Source: Tsukamurella conjunctivitidis
Lineage (GTDB): Bacteria; Actinomycetota; Actinomycetes; Mycobacteriales; Mycobacteriaceae
Assembly (NCBI RefSeq): GCF_007858475.1
Contig: NZ_VIGX01000004.1
Location: 274,806 to 338,805 of the forward strand
Reading direction: 5' to 3'
Length of the DNA: 64,000 nucleotides
Shown: piece by piece, positions 7,455 through 15,789 of the stretch
Layout of the letters: the number at the start of each line of letters is the position of its first letter
Numbering within the stretch: the first letter of the stretch is position 1
Made by a program: the position numbers and the translations under genes
Notes under the pieces: model-generated
What the model was told of the DNA's origin: nothing
The model's database searches: none
The model's input: only the letters and a program-made list of their open reading frames with translations

Positions 7455-10334
7455 GTGCCCCGTCCGCTCGCCGCGACCCACGGTGTGTGGCGTCCCGGTC
7501 TCGGCCTCGCGCTGTGGTTCACCGACGACCTCGGCGAGCCCACCGCCGAGCCCGACGTCGCGAAGCTTCCCGCGCCGATCGCCGAGGTCCTCGGCGATCG
7601 TCGTCCCCGACGGTCCGTGACACTCGCCGGGCCCCGGGGCCGGATCGTCGCGCCGGCCCTCACCCTGGGGCCCGCCCGCGCCGGCGCGCTCCTCGACGCG
7701 CTCTCCCCGTCCGACGGTGCCGGCGACCTGCGATACCTGCGCTGGGTCGCGAAATCGGTGGAGCGGTTCGTGGCCGCCGGGGCGGTGACCCCCGCGCTGC
7801 GGAACGACGACGGCGAGTGGATCGTCCGGTGGGCGCCCGTCGAGTCCGTGCAGTGGCGCACCTGGGTGCAGACCGCCGCCGCCGCGATGCCACCGGTGCT
7901 CCGGCGCACCGGCGACCTCGCGGCGGTCCTCGACATGACGGCCGAGCTCGCCGACCGCTCCGCGCGGCAGCGGCTCGGCGACGGCCCGTGGTCCTGGGTC
8001 GCGGCGCCCGCGCTGCGCGCCCTGGTCGACGGTGAGCCCCTCCCGGCCAGGGCGGTCGCCGACGCGGGCGCCGCTGCGGCGTGGACCGAGTGGGCCGGCA
8101 GCGTCCGTTCCGCCGAGACCCTGCTGGTACTGCGCCTGGTCGAGCCCGACGGCCGCAGCCCGGGAGAGAACCCCCTCGCGCCGAGGAGCACGCCCGGCGC
8201 GACGCCGTGGCGCCTCGAGGTCTGCCGGCGCGTCCCCGGCGCCGCGCCGGTGCGCGCCGAACCGGCGCGGATGAGCCCCGTCGACTTGGACGACCTGGCG
8301 GGCGAGCTGGCGCGGGCGCTCGCGGTCTATCCGCCGCTCAAGCGGGTCGCGCAGGACGAGTCCTCGCTGGACTTCCTGCTCACCACGGAGGAGGCGGAGG
8401 CGCTCTTCCTCGAGGGCGCGCCCGGGCTCACGAAGGCCGGCTACGAGGTGCTGCTACCGGCGTCGATCGCGACGGTGCGCCCCGCGCTCCGGCTCGTCGG
8501 ACGCGAGCAGCCCGGCCGGACGGCGCTGACGGTGCAGGCCGGTCTCGCCGAGATCAAGGACTTCGCGTGGCAGCTCGCCGTCGGCGACACGGTCCTCACC
8601 GCGAGCGAGCTGGCGACCCTGGCGAACTCCGCCTCGGGTCTGGTGGAGGTGCGCGGCAAGTGGGTCCGGGCGGATCGCCGGACGCTCGCGCACGCGGCGC
8701 GGTTCGTCGCCGAGCAGCGCTCCGCGGCGGAATCGGGCACCGATGTGAGCGACCTGCTGGGGATGATCGCCGATCCGGCGGCGTTGCCCGCCCCGCTGGC
8801 CGCGGTCGACGGCCTCGGCTGGCTCGACTCGGTCTACCGGGGCGGCACCATCGCGCCCGCCGACGTGCCGGCGCCGTCGACGCTCGATGCCCGGTTGCGC
8901 GACTATCAGCTGCGCGGGCTCGAGTGGCTGGTCACCTTGTGGCGCAGCGGTATCGGGGCGGTACTCGCCGACGACATGGGCCTCGGCAAGACGATCCAGG
9001 TGCTCGCACTGCTGTGTCACGAGCGCGAGCAGGCGAACGAGCCCGTCCGGCCCACGCTGCTGGTGTGCCCGATGTCCGTGGTCGGCAACTGGGTCGCGGA
9101 GGCCCAGCGCTTCGCCCCGGGCCTGCGGCTGCACGTGCACCACGGCGTCGACCGGCCCACGGGCGAGGAGTTCGGGAAGGCGGCCACCGCGTCCGACGTG
9201 GTGATCACGACCTTCGCGCTGGCGGCGCGGGACCGCGAGCTGCTGTCCGGGCACCATTGGGGACGCCTCGTGGTCGACGAGGCGCAGCACGTCAAGAACG
9301 TCAACACCGCCGCGGCGAAGGCGCTGCGGTCGATCCCCGCCGCCCACCGCGTGGCCCTCACCGGTACCCCGGTGGAGAACCGGCTCGAGGACCTGCGCGC
9401 CGTGATCGACCTGGTCAACCCGGGGCTGCTCGGCTCGGCCCGCACGTTCCGCAACCGGTTCGCGCTGCCCATCGAGCGCGAGCAGGACCAGGCGGCGGTG
9501 CGCCGGCTGAACACGCTGACCTCGCCGTTCCTCCTGCGCCGGGAGAAGACCGACCCGGCGGTCGCCCCGGAGCTGCCGGAGAAGGCCGAGTTCACGGTGC
9601 GCGCCTCGCTCACGCCGGAGCAGGCGGGGCTCTATCAGGCCGTGCTCAACGAACTGGTCCGGGAACTGCGCGAATCACAGGGCATGGGCCGGCGGGGCCT
9701 GGTGCTGGCGTCGCTGACCCGGCTCAAGCAGATCTGCAACCACCCCGCGCACTACCTCGGCGACGGCTCGCCGTTGCTGCGCCGCGGGCAGCACCGTTCG
9801 GGCAAGCTCGAGCTGTTGGCGGACGTGCTGGAGACGGTCGCCGCAGACGGCGAGCGCGCGCTCGTCTTCACCCAGTACGCGGAGTTCGCGCGCATGCTGC
9901 AGCCCTGGCTCAGCGGCCTGCTCGGCGCGGAGGTGCCCGTGCTGGACGGTGCCGTGCCGCGCACCGAGCGCGACGCGATGGTCGCGCGGTTCCAGTCCGG
10001 CGACGGCCCGCCCGCCCTGGTGGCGACGGTGCAGTCCGGCGGGACCGGGCTCAACCTCACGGCCGCGAATCACGTGATCCACGTGGACCGGTGGTGGAAC
10101 CCGGCGGTCGAGAACCAGGCGACGGACCGTGCTTTCCGCATCGGGCAGACGCGGGCGGTGCAGGTCCGCAAGTTCGTGTGCGCGGGCACGCTCGAGGAGC
10201 GCATCGACGGGGTGATCGCCGCCAAGAAGGAGCTTTCTTCAATGACCGTGCAGACGGGCGAGGCCTGGCTGACCGAGCTCAACAACGACGAACTGTACGA
10301 GTTGGTGGCCCTGCGCGACGAGGCGGTGCTCTAG
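7455..10334 (+). CDS. SNF2/HepA-family DNA-dependent ATPase (HelZ-like helicase)
   Basis: A 959-residue Swi2/Snf2 motor that should translocate on double-stranded DNA and remodel protein-DNA or DNA structures. Residues 1-470 hold the bacterial SNF2-associated region. Motif I is DDMGLGKTIQ near residue 508, the DEAQ box VVDEAQHVKN near 607, and motifs V-VI lie in HVIHVDRWWNPAVENQ and RAFRIGQTRAVQV near 880-900, so both RecA lobes are complete. The GTG at 7455 follows the GNAT stop by 2 nt; a longer start would overlap that gene. The next gene, a SWIM zinc-finger protein, starts on the base after this stop. The same pair (helZ plus SWIM protein) recurs in mycobacteria. Confidence 0.93.
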   Translation: MPRPLAATHGVWRPGLGLALWFTDDLGEPTAEPDVAKLPAPIAEVLGDRRPRRSVTLAGPRGRIVAPALTLGPARAGALLDALSPSDGAGDLRYLRWVAKSVERFVAAGAVTPALRNDDGEWIVRWAPVESVQWRTWVQTAAAAMPPVLRRTGDLAAVLDMTAELADRSARQRLGDGPWSWVAAPALRALVDGEPLPARAVADAGAAAAWTEWAGSVRSAETLLVLRLVEPDGRSPGENPLAPRSTPGATPWRLEVCRRVPGAAPVRAEPARMSPVDLDDLAGELARALAVYPPLKRVAQDESSLDFLLTTEEAEALFLEGAPGLTKAGYEVLLPASIATVRPALRLVGREQPGRTALTVQAGLAEIKDFAWQLAVGDTVLTASELATLANSASGLVEVRGKWVRADRRTLAHAARFVAEQRSAAESGTDVSDLLGMIADPAALPAPLAAVDGLGWLDSVYRGGTIAPADVPAPSTLDARLRDYQLRGLEWLVTLWRSGIGAVLADDMGLGKTIQVLALLCHEREQANEPVRPTLLVCPMSVVGNWVAEAQRFAPGLRLHVHHGVDRPTGEEFGKAATASDVVITTFALAARDRELLSGHHWGRLVVDEAQHVKNVNTAAAKALRSIPAAHRVALTGTPVENRLEDLRAVIDLVNPGLLGSARTFRNRFALPIEREQDQAAVRRLNTLTSPFLLRREKTDPAVAPELPEKAEFTVRASLTPEQAGLYQAVLNELVRELRESQGMGRRGLVLASLTRLKQICNHPAHYLGDGSPLLRRGQHRSGKLELLADVLETVAADGERALVFTQYAEFARMLQPWLSGLLGAEVPVLDGAVPRTERDAMVARFQSGDGPPALVATVQSGGTGLNLTAANHVIHVDRWWNPAVENQATDRAFRIGQTRAVQVRKFVCAGTLEERIDGVIAAKKELSSMTVQTGEAWLTELNNDELYELVALRDEAVL

Positions 10335-11126
10335 GTGGCGCGGAAGGCGCGCGACACCGCGCGGACGATGGGCGTTACCTGGTTCGGCCGCCGGCTCATC
10401 CAGCAACGCGAGGAGGTCACCGAGCGGCGCAAGATCCAGTACGCGCGGCGGCTCTACCAGGAGCACCAGGTGTACTCGCTCGCCGTGGTGCCGGCGTCGG
10501 TGACGGCCACCGTGCAGGGCAGCCAGCTCGATCCCTTCGCGGTCGCTCTGTCCCGGGTGCCGGGCGATGCGGCCGCGGTGGTCTCACTGCTGGTGGCGCA
10601 GGGCGCCGCGGCGGAGCTGCTGGGGGTGACCCGTGGCGAGCTGGGGCGCACTCTGGGCGAACTCGTGCTGCCCGAGACCGCCTCGGACGTGATCGTCGAC
10701 TGCGCGTGCCCCGACGACTCCGGCGCCTGCGTGCACGCGCTGGCCCTGACCTACGAGTTCTGCGCGGCCGCCGACGCGGACCCGTCGCTGGTCCTGGATT
10801 TCGCCGGCGTGCCCCTCGCGGGACTGCTGGCCCGGGTCGGTGCGTCCGAACGTGAGGGACCGCCGCCGGCGGGCACGGCATCCGGGGCCGACGGTGCGCG
10901 CGAGGCATGGGAGGCCGACGAGTGGGACGCGGGCGCGGCGGCCTTCTACGGAGAGGGTTACGACCTACCGCCGCTGCCGGAGCCGACCCCGATCGACGCC
11001 ATGACGCTGCTCGACCCGGCGCTCCTGCGCATGGCCCTGCGCCGCTCCGGCACGAGGCCCGCCGACGTCGCCGAGGCGACCGACGAGCTCGCGGAGCTCT
11101 ACGACCGCCTCCGCGACCCGCGGTGA
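10335..11126 (+). CDS. SWIM zinc-finger protein, partner of the SNF2 ATPase
   Basis: A 263-residue protein whose centre carries a SWIM motif, CxC then CxH, seen as CACPDDSGACVHAL near residues 122-135. SWIM fingers bind nucleic acid or proteins and often accompany SNF2 ATPases. The N-terminal part (TWFGRRLIQQREEVTERRK) is basic. The C-terminal third is Pro/Asp-rich and variable. The GTG start touches the SNF2 stop with no gap, which implies translational coupling and joint function. There is no catalytic motif. Confidence 0.85.
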   Translation: MARKARDTARTMGVTWFGRRLIQQREEVTERRKIQYARRLYQEHQVYSLAVVPASVTATVQGSQLDPFAVALSRVPGDAAAVVSLLVAQGAAAELLGVTRGELGRTLGELVLPETASDVIVDCACPDDSGACVHALALTYEFCAAADADPSLVLDFAGVPLAGLLARVGASEREGPPPAGTASGADGAREAWEADEWDAGAAAFYGEGYDLPPLPEPTPIDAMTLLDPALLRMALRRSGTRPADVAEATDELAELYDRLRDPR

Positions 11127-11237
11127 CGTGCGGTCCGCGGGCCGGCGGCGGAGTGATCCACGCGGTACCGCGTCGGTGACGGAACCTGTCGGTCGATGTC
11201 ACTACCCTGAGGGGCGACCTACGAGGGGGTGAAGGGC

Positions 11238-12374
11238 ATGCGTTTCGTACACACGGCGGACTGGCAGCTGGGCATGACGCGGCACTTCCTCGACGCGGAT
11301 GCGCAGGCCCGCTTCACCGATGCCAGGCTCGATGCGATCTCCCGGCTCGGGGCCGTCGCCGCCGAGCAGGAGGCGGAGTTCGTGGTCGTCTGCGGTGACG
11401 TCTTCGAGGACAACCGGCTCGCTCCCGGGGTGATCGCCCGCAGTCTCGACCGGATCGCGGCGATCGACCGCCCGGTGTACCTGCTGCCCGGTAACCACGA
11501 CCCGCTCGACGCCGCGTCGATCTACACCTCCGAGGTCTTCGCTCGGCACCGGCCGGCCAACGTGGTCGTCCTCGACACCCCCGGCGTGCACGAGGTGCGC
11601 CCGGGTGTCGAACTGTTGGCGGCCCCGTGGTTCTCGAAGCACCCCACCGGGGATCCGCTCACCGAGGCCGTCGCCGCGGCCGCCCCGCCCGCCCCGGGCG
11701 TGATCCGCATCGCGGTCGGGCACGGCGGCACCCTGCCGGTCGGTGCGCAGGATCAGCGGCTCATCGACGTGGCGGCGCTGTCGGAGCGGATCACCGCGGG
11801 CGAACTGCGATACGTCGCGCTCGGGGACCGGCACTCGGTCACCGAAGTGGCGCAGGGAATCTGGTACTCCGGTGCCCCCGAGGTCACGAACTTCGACCAC
11901 AAGGAGACGGGCTCCGGCTCGGTCCTCGTCGTCGACGTCCCCGAGGAGGGACCGTCGACGGTGACCGCGGTGCGGGTCGGTACGTGGCGCTTCGCGTCGC
12001 GGGAGTTCCCGCTGTCGTCCGAGCGCGATGTGGCCGCGGCCGTCGGCGCGCTGTCCGCGCTCCCCGACAAGGACCGCACCGTGGTCAAGGTGGGCTTCAC
12101 GGGCACCGTCGGGCTGGCGGCGAAGGCCGAGCTGGATCGTGAGATCGAGGCCCTACGGGCGCGGTTCGCGGCCGTTGAGCTATGGGAACGCAAGACGGAC
12201 CTGGCGGTGCTGCCGGGCGAGTCCGAGCTGGAATCTCTGGAACTCACCGGCCCGGCCGCCGCCGCTGCTCAGGAACTGTTGGGCGTCGCCCGCAGCGGTG
12301 GTGAGCGGTCCACCGATGCGTCCGGTGCGCTCGCTCTGCTGTACCGGCTCACTCGCCAGGAGGTGGGTGCATGA
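11238..12374 (+). CDS. SbcD-like metallophosphoesterase, DNA repair nuclease subunit (Rv1277-like)
   Basis: A 378-residue calcineurin-like phosphoesterase, the nuclease half of an SbcC/SbcD (Mre11/Rad50) type complex. Metal-binding motifs are visible: HTADWQLG at the N-terminus, VVCGDVFEDN near residue 55, LLPGNHDPLD near 85, and a later VGHGGTLP. The C-terminal half would contact the ATPase. I choose the ATG at 11238 over the GTG at 11229 because the GAGGGGG site then has proper spacing. It overlaps the SbcC-like gene by 4 nt (ATGA). Size and pairing resemble M. tuberculosis Rv1277-Rv1278 rather than E. coli SbcD. A -10-like TACCCT lies at 11203-11208. Confidence 0.9.
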   Translation: MRFVHTADWQLGMTRHFLDADAQARFTDARLDAISRLGAVAAEQEAEFVVVCGDVFEDNRLAPGVIARSLDRIAAIDRPVYLLPGNHDPLDAASIYTSEVFARHRPANVVVLDTPGVHEVRPGVELLAAPWFSKHPTGDPLTEAVAAAAPPAPGVIRIAVGHGGTLPVGAQDQRLIDVAALSERITAGELRYVALGDRHSVTEVAQGIWYSGAPEVTNFDHKETGSGSVLVVDVPEEGPSTVTAVRVGTWRFASREFPLSSERDVAAAVGALSALPDKDRTVVKVGFTGTVGLAAKAELDREIEALRARFAAVELWERKTDLAVLPGESELESLELTGPAAAAAQELLGVARSGGERSTDASGALALLYRLTRQEVGA

Positions 12375-15004
12375 GGCTGCATCGCCTGGCGGTCAAGGAT
12401 TTCCGCGGCGTCGAGGAGCGGGAGCTGGCCTTCGCCGACACCGGCGTCACGCTGCTGCACGGCCCGAACGAGGCCGGCAAGTCGTCGATGGTGGAGGCGC
12501 TGCAGCTGCTTCTCGAGGTCAAGGCCACGTCGAAGGCCCAGCGTGTGGAGGCGGTGTGCCCCGCCCACCGCGACGCCGGCCCCTTCGTGGAGGCGGAGCT
12601 CACGGTGGGCCCGTACCGCTTCGTCTACGCCAAGCAGTACCACCGCCGCCCCGGCACCGTACTCACGGTGCTCGAGCCCACGCCCCTGCAGCTCACGGGC
12701 GGCAGCGCCGAGTCGTGGGTGGCCGAGCAGATGCGCGCCCACGTGGACGGCGACCTGCTGTCGGCGCTCACCGTGCTGCAGGGCCCCGGCCCCGGCCAGC
12801 CCTCGCTGCGCGACAGCGCCGCCTTCGCCAAGGCCCTCGATGCGGCCTCGGGCGGCGCGGGCGAGGACGAGCCGGGTGCGGAACGCCTGGCCGAGGCCGT
12901 CGCCGCCGAGCGTGCCCGGTACTTCACGCCCACGGGACGTCCCACGGGCGAGCTGTCCGCGGCCCGCACCCGCGAGACCGAGGCCCGGAAGGCCCTGGAG
13001 GCGGCCGAGGCCGCGCTGCGCGAGGTCGACCAGGTGGTGGAGCAGCACGCGCTCGCCTCCGCGCGCCTGGCGGCGCTCGTCGATCGACGGTCCGCCGCCG
13101 CTGCGGCGTTCGATGCCCTCGGTGCCGATCAAGAGCGGATCTCCGCGCTGCAGGCACGGCTCGCCCAGTCCCGAGCGGCGCTCGAATCCGCCACGCTGCG
13201 CGAGCAGCACGCGGGCGATGCGGCCAACCGCCGACGCCGCCTCGTGGAGCAGCAGGGAATCGCCGTCGATCGCACCGCGCAGGTCCGCGTGCTGCGGGAC
13301 CGAGCGCTGGCCGACCGCGAGGTGCTCGCCGCCGAGGCCTCGTGGCTCGAGACCACCGTGCACGAGCTGTCCGCCGTCTCCGCCGACCGGCGGGAACGGA
13401 AGTCGCAGGCGCAGTACGCGGTCGACTACGCCCGCGAGTCGGTGGGGCATCAGCGCCTGGTCAAGCGCATCGAGCAGGCGCAGCTGCTGGGCAAGGACGT
13501 GGAGGATGCGCGGAACCGGCTGGCGGGGAACCCCATCGATCGCCGGGCCCTGCAGACGATCGCGGTCGCGGAGCAGCGGTACGAGAAGGCGCAGGCGCGA
13601 TTCTCGGCGCTGGCCGCCACGCTCAAGCTCGAGCGGCTGGGCTTCTCGGACGTCCTCGTGGACGGCAGCAACATCGGCGAGGAGCCGGTGGAGGTCGTCG
13701 CGGGCAACGGGATGGTGATCGAGGTGCCGGGCGCGGTCCGGATCGAGGTCCTGCAGCGCGGGGAGAGCGCCGATGCGGCCGCCGAGGTGAAGGCCTCGCA
13801 CAGTGCCCTGCTCGCGGCGTGCCGCGATGCGGGCGCCGCCGATGTGGCGGAGGCTCGCGAACTGCACGAGCAGCGCGAGGCCATCGAGATCGAGATGCAG
13901 GAGGCGCGGATCGCGCTGGCCCACGCGCTCGGTGAACACACCCTGCCGGAGTTGCGCGAGCTCGCGGAGGAGTCGGCCGAGCGGATCGTCGCGCTCGAGG
14001 CGGCAGTGGACGCAGAACTCCTGGCGGTCGATCCCGAGCGGGCCAAGGCCAACCTGATGGAGGCCACGCAGGCCGAGGTCGAATCGCGCGGCGAGGAGCG
14101 GCGCACCCGCGAACAGCTGGGGCAGAAGCAGCAGGAGCTGCACCGCGCGAGCACCGATGCCCAGGTCGCCGCGGACCGACTGCAGCACTTCGACAATCGC
14201 GCCTCGGAGCTCTCCGCCGAGCTGGAGCGGGCGCGTGCGGAAGCCTCCGACGACGCGCTCGGCGCCGCGGCCGACGAGGCTGTCGCGGCGCGCGAGGCCG
14301 CCGCCGCGGATCTCGCCGAGCACGAGCGCGCAGCCCGCGAGGCGGACGTCGCGGGCTTCGCGGCCCGGTTCGCCGAGGCGCGCACGACAGCGGAGCGGGC
14401 ACGCGCGGCGGAGGCCGCGGCCCGCGAGGACCTGGCCGGCTTGACCGGGCAGCTGCAGTTGTTCCAGGCGGACGGACGCCGGGATCGGCTCGATGCCGCG
14501 GAGGCCGAGCACGTTCACGCGGAGCGCGCCCTGACGTCGGTGGAGGAGCGGGCCCGCGCGGCGGCGCTGCTGCACGAGACGCTCACCGCGCACCGCGACG
14601 CGCGCCGGGCCAGGGTGCAGGCGCCGTACCAGCGGGCCCTGGAAGAGCTGGGCCGCACGGTCTTCGGCGATCCACTCACTATCACCGTCGGGGACGACCT
14701 GACGATCGCCTCCCGCACCGTCGACGGGGTCACCGTGCCCTTCGAGTCGCTGTCCGGCGGCGCGCAGGAGCAGCTGGGCGTCCTCAGCCGGCTCGCGTGC
14801 GCCCGCCTGGTGGACGGTGCCGACGGCGCGCCCGTCATCTTCGACGACGCCCTCGGCCACAGCGATCCGGCCCGGCTCGGCGCGATGGCGGACGCCCTCG
14901 TCGAGGCCGGCCGCAGCGCGCAGGTGATCGTCTTCAGCTGCGTCCCGGGCCGTTTCGACGCCCTCCGCGGCCGCGACGGCGTCACCGAGGTCGCACTCGG
15001 CTAG
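12371..15004 (+). CDS. SbcC/YhaN-like coiled-coil ATPase (Rv1278-like)
   Basis: An 877-residue Rad50/SMC-type ATPase, partner of the nuclease encoded just upstream. Walker A is GPNEAGKS (residues about 31-38), the ABC signature is LSGGAQEQL near 797, and Walker B is PVIFDDALGHSD near 820. Between them lie two long Ala/Glu/Arg-rich coiled coils (about 190-420 and 470-770) split by a small beta-rich segment around VEVVAGNGMVIEVPGAVRIE. No CxxC zinc hook is present in the middle, unlike true SbcC/Rad50, so the apex must be built differently, as in YhaN. The ATGA overlap with the nuclease gene implies coupled translation. Confidence 0.9.
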   Translation: MRLHRLAVKDFRGVEERELAFADTGVTLLHGPNEAGKSSMVEALQLLLEVKATSKAQRVEAVCPAHRDAGPFVEAELTVGPYRFVYAKQYHRRPGTVLTVLEPTPLQLTGGSAESWVAEQMRAHVDGDLLSALTVLQGPGPGQPSLRDSAAFAKALDAASGGAGEDEPGAERLAEAVAAERARYFTPTGRPTGELSAARTRETEARKALEAAEAALREVDQVVEQHALASARLAALVDRRSAAAAAFDALGADQERISALQARLAQSRAALESATLREQHAGDAANRRRRLVEQQGIAVDRTAQVRVLRDRALADREVLAAEASWLETTVHELSAVSADRRERKSQAQYAVDYARESVGHQRLVKRIEQAQLLGKDVEDARNRLAGNPIDRRALQTIAVAEQRYEKAQARFSALAATLKLERLGFSDVLVDGSNIGEEPVEVVAGNGMVIEVPGAVRIEVLQRGESADAAAEVKASHSALLAACRDAGAADVAEARELHEQREAIEIEMQEARIALAHALGEHTLPELRELAEESAERIVALEAAVDAELLAVDPERAKANLMEATQAEVESRGEERRTREQLGQKQQELHRASTDAQVAADRLQHFDNRASELSAELERARAEASDDALGAAADEAVAAREAAAADLAEHERAAREADVAGFAARFAEARTTAERARAAEAAAREDLAGLTGQLQLFQADGRRDRLDAAEAEHVHAERALTSVEERARAAALLHETLTAHRDARRARVQAPYQRALEELGRTVFGDPLTITVGDDLTIASRTVDGVTVPFESLSGGAQEQLGVLSRLACARLVDGADGAPVIFDDALGHSDPARLGAMADALVEAGRSAQVIVFSCVPGRFDALRGRDGVTEVALG

Positions 15005-15059
15005 CGGCTGGGAAGCCCCCACCTGCAACGATCGCCCCGCGTGTCGGCAGGCTGAGCCG

Positions 15060-15272
15060 ATGGGGTTCAACTACATGCCGTTCGTCTTCCTCGGCATCGT
15101 CGCCGTGGTGGTCGCCGCGATCGCCGTCGCCGTGGTGCTGATCGTGAAGGCCGCGAGCAAGCCCGAACAACTCCCCCCGCGGCCTCCATACCAGCCCGGG
15201 CCTTACGGTCAGCAGGGACCGGTCCAGCCCGGCCAGCAGTCCTTTCCCCCTTCGTCGCAGGATGGTCACTAA
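15060..15272 (+). CDS. Small single-span membrane protein with Pro/Gln-rich tail
   Basis: A 70-residue predicted protein: about 5 leading residues, one strong membrane helix (FVFLGIVAVVVAAIAVAVVL, residues 8-27), a Lys/Ala stop-transfer, then a Pro/Gly/Gln-rich tail. Function unknown. The ATG lies 56 bp after the SbcC-like gene, and the 3' end overlaps the next gene by 11 bp in another frame. No clear ribosome binding site is visible. Such small proteins are often poorly conserved, so it may be lineage-specific. Confidence 0.55.
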   Translation: MGFNYMPFVFLGIVAVVVAAIAVAVVLIVKAASKPEQLPPRPPYQPGPYGQQGPVQPGQQSFPPSSQDGH

Positions 15273-15705
15273 GCTCGCGATTGTGGCCGGCCGATCGCAT
15301 TCCGACGAGCACTACGTCCTCGATCTGTGCGACGAGGTGCTCGGAGTCGCCGGGCACCGTCAGGCCCGGTTCGATTGGCTGCGTGGGGACGCGCCGCGCA
15401 ACAGGACTCGCGGCGTTCCGCTCCCTGTTGACGGGTACTGGGAGGTCCTGGGGCTCGTCGTCGAGTTCCAGGAGGAGCAACATTCGCAGCCGAACCGGTT
15501 CTTCGACCGGCGTGAGACGGTGTCCGGCGTCGGCCGTGGCGAACAGCGGCGGATCTACGACGCGCGCAAGCGCACGCTCATCCCGGAACATGGACTGCGG
15601 CTCATCGTCATCGAGAAATCGGCGTTCGAGGTGAGGTCGAAGCGGATCGTGCGGGATCGCGCCAGCGATATCTCCGTCGTCCGTGAGCACCTCGCCGGTC
15701 CATAG
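15262..15705 (+). CDS. Hypothetical protein, possible PD-(D/E)xK/Vsr-like nuclease fold
   Basis: A 147-residue protein not assigned with certainty. A central block reads RFDWLRGD, then LPVDGYWEVLGLVVEFQEEQH, then RGEQRRIYDARKRTLIPEHG and LIVIEKSAF. The order acidic residue, beta-strand with E...E/H, basic helix, beta-strand resembles the restriction-endonuclease-like fold of Vsr and DUF559-type proteins; this is inference from pattern only. The ATG at 15262 overlaps the small membrane protein; a GTG at 15283 is an alternative start. It lies between the SbcC-like ATPase and an HNH-endonuclease gene, both DNA-acting. Confidence 0.6.
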   Translation: MVTKLAIVAGRSHSDEHYVLDLCDEVLGVAGHRQARFDWLRGDAPRNRTRGVPLPVDGYWEVLGLVVEFQEEQHSQPNRFFDRRETVSGVGRGEQRRIYDARKRTLIPEHGLRLIVIEKSAFEVRSKRIVRDRASDISVVREHLAGP

Positions 15706-15789
15706 ATTTCACTTCCGACTCCACGTTCGATCATGTGTCGCCAGATCGAATATCGGCGTAGAATCGCGGTAGCGAATGGAGGTGAATCC

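Noticed and set aside
12269-15070. A 933-codon open frame on the minus strand opposite the SbcC-like gene
   Set aside because: Shadow of the real ATPase; composition is Gly/Arg/Leu repeats and no domain is seen.
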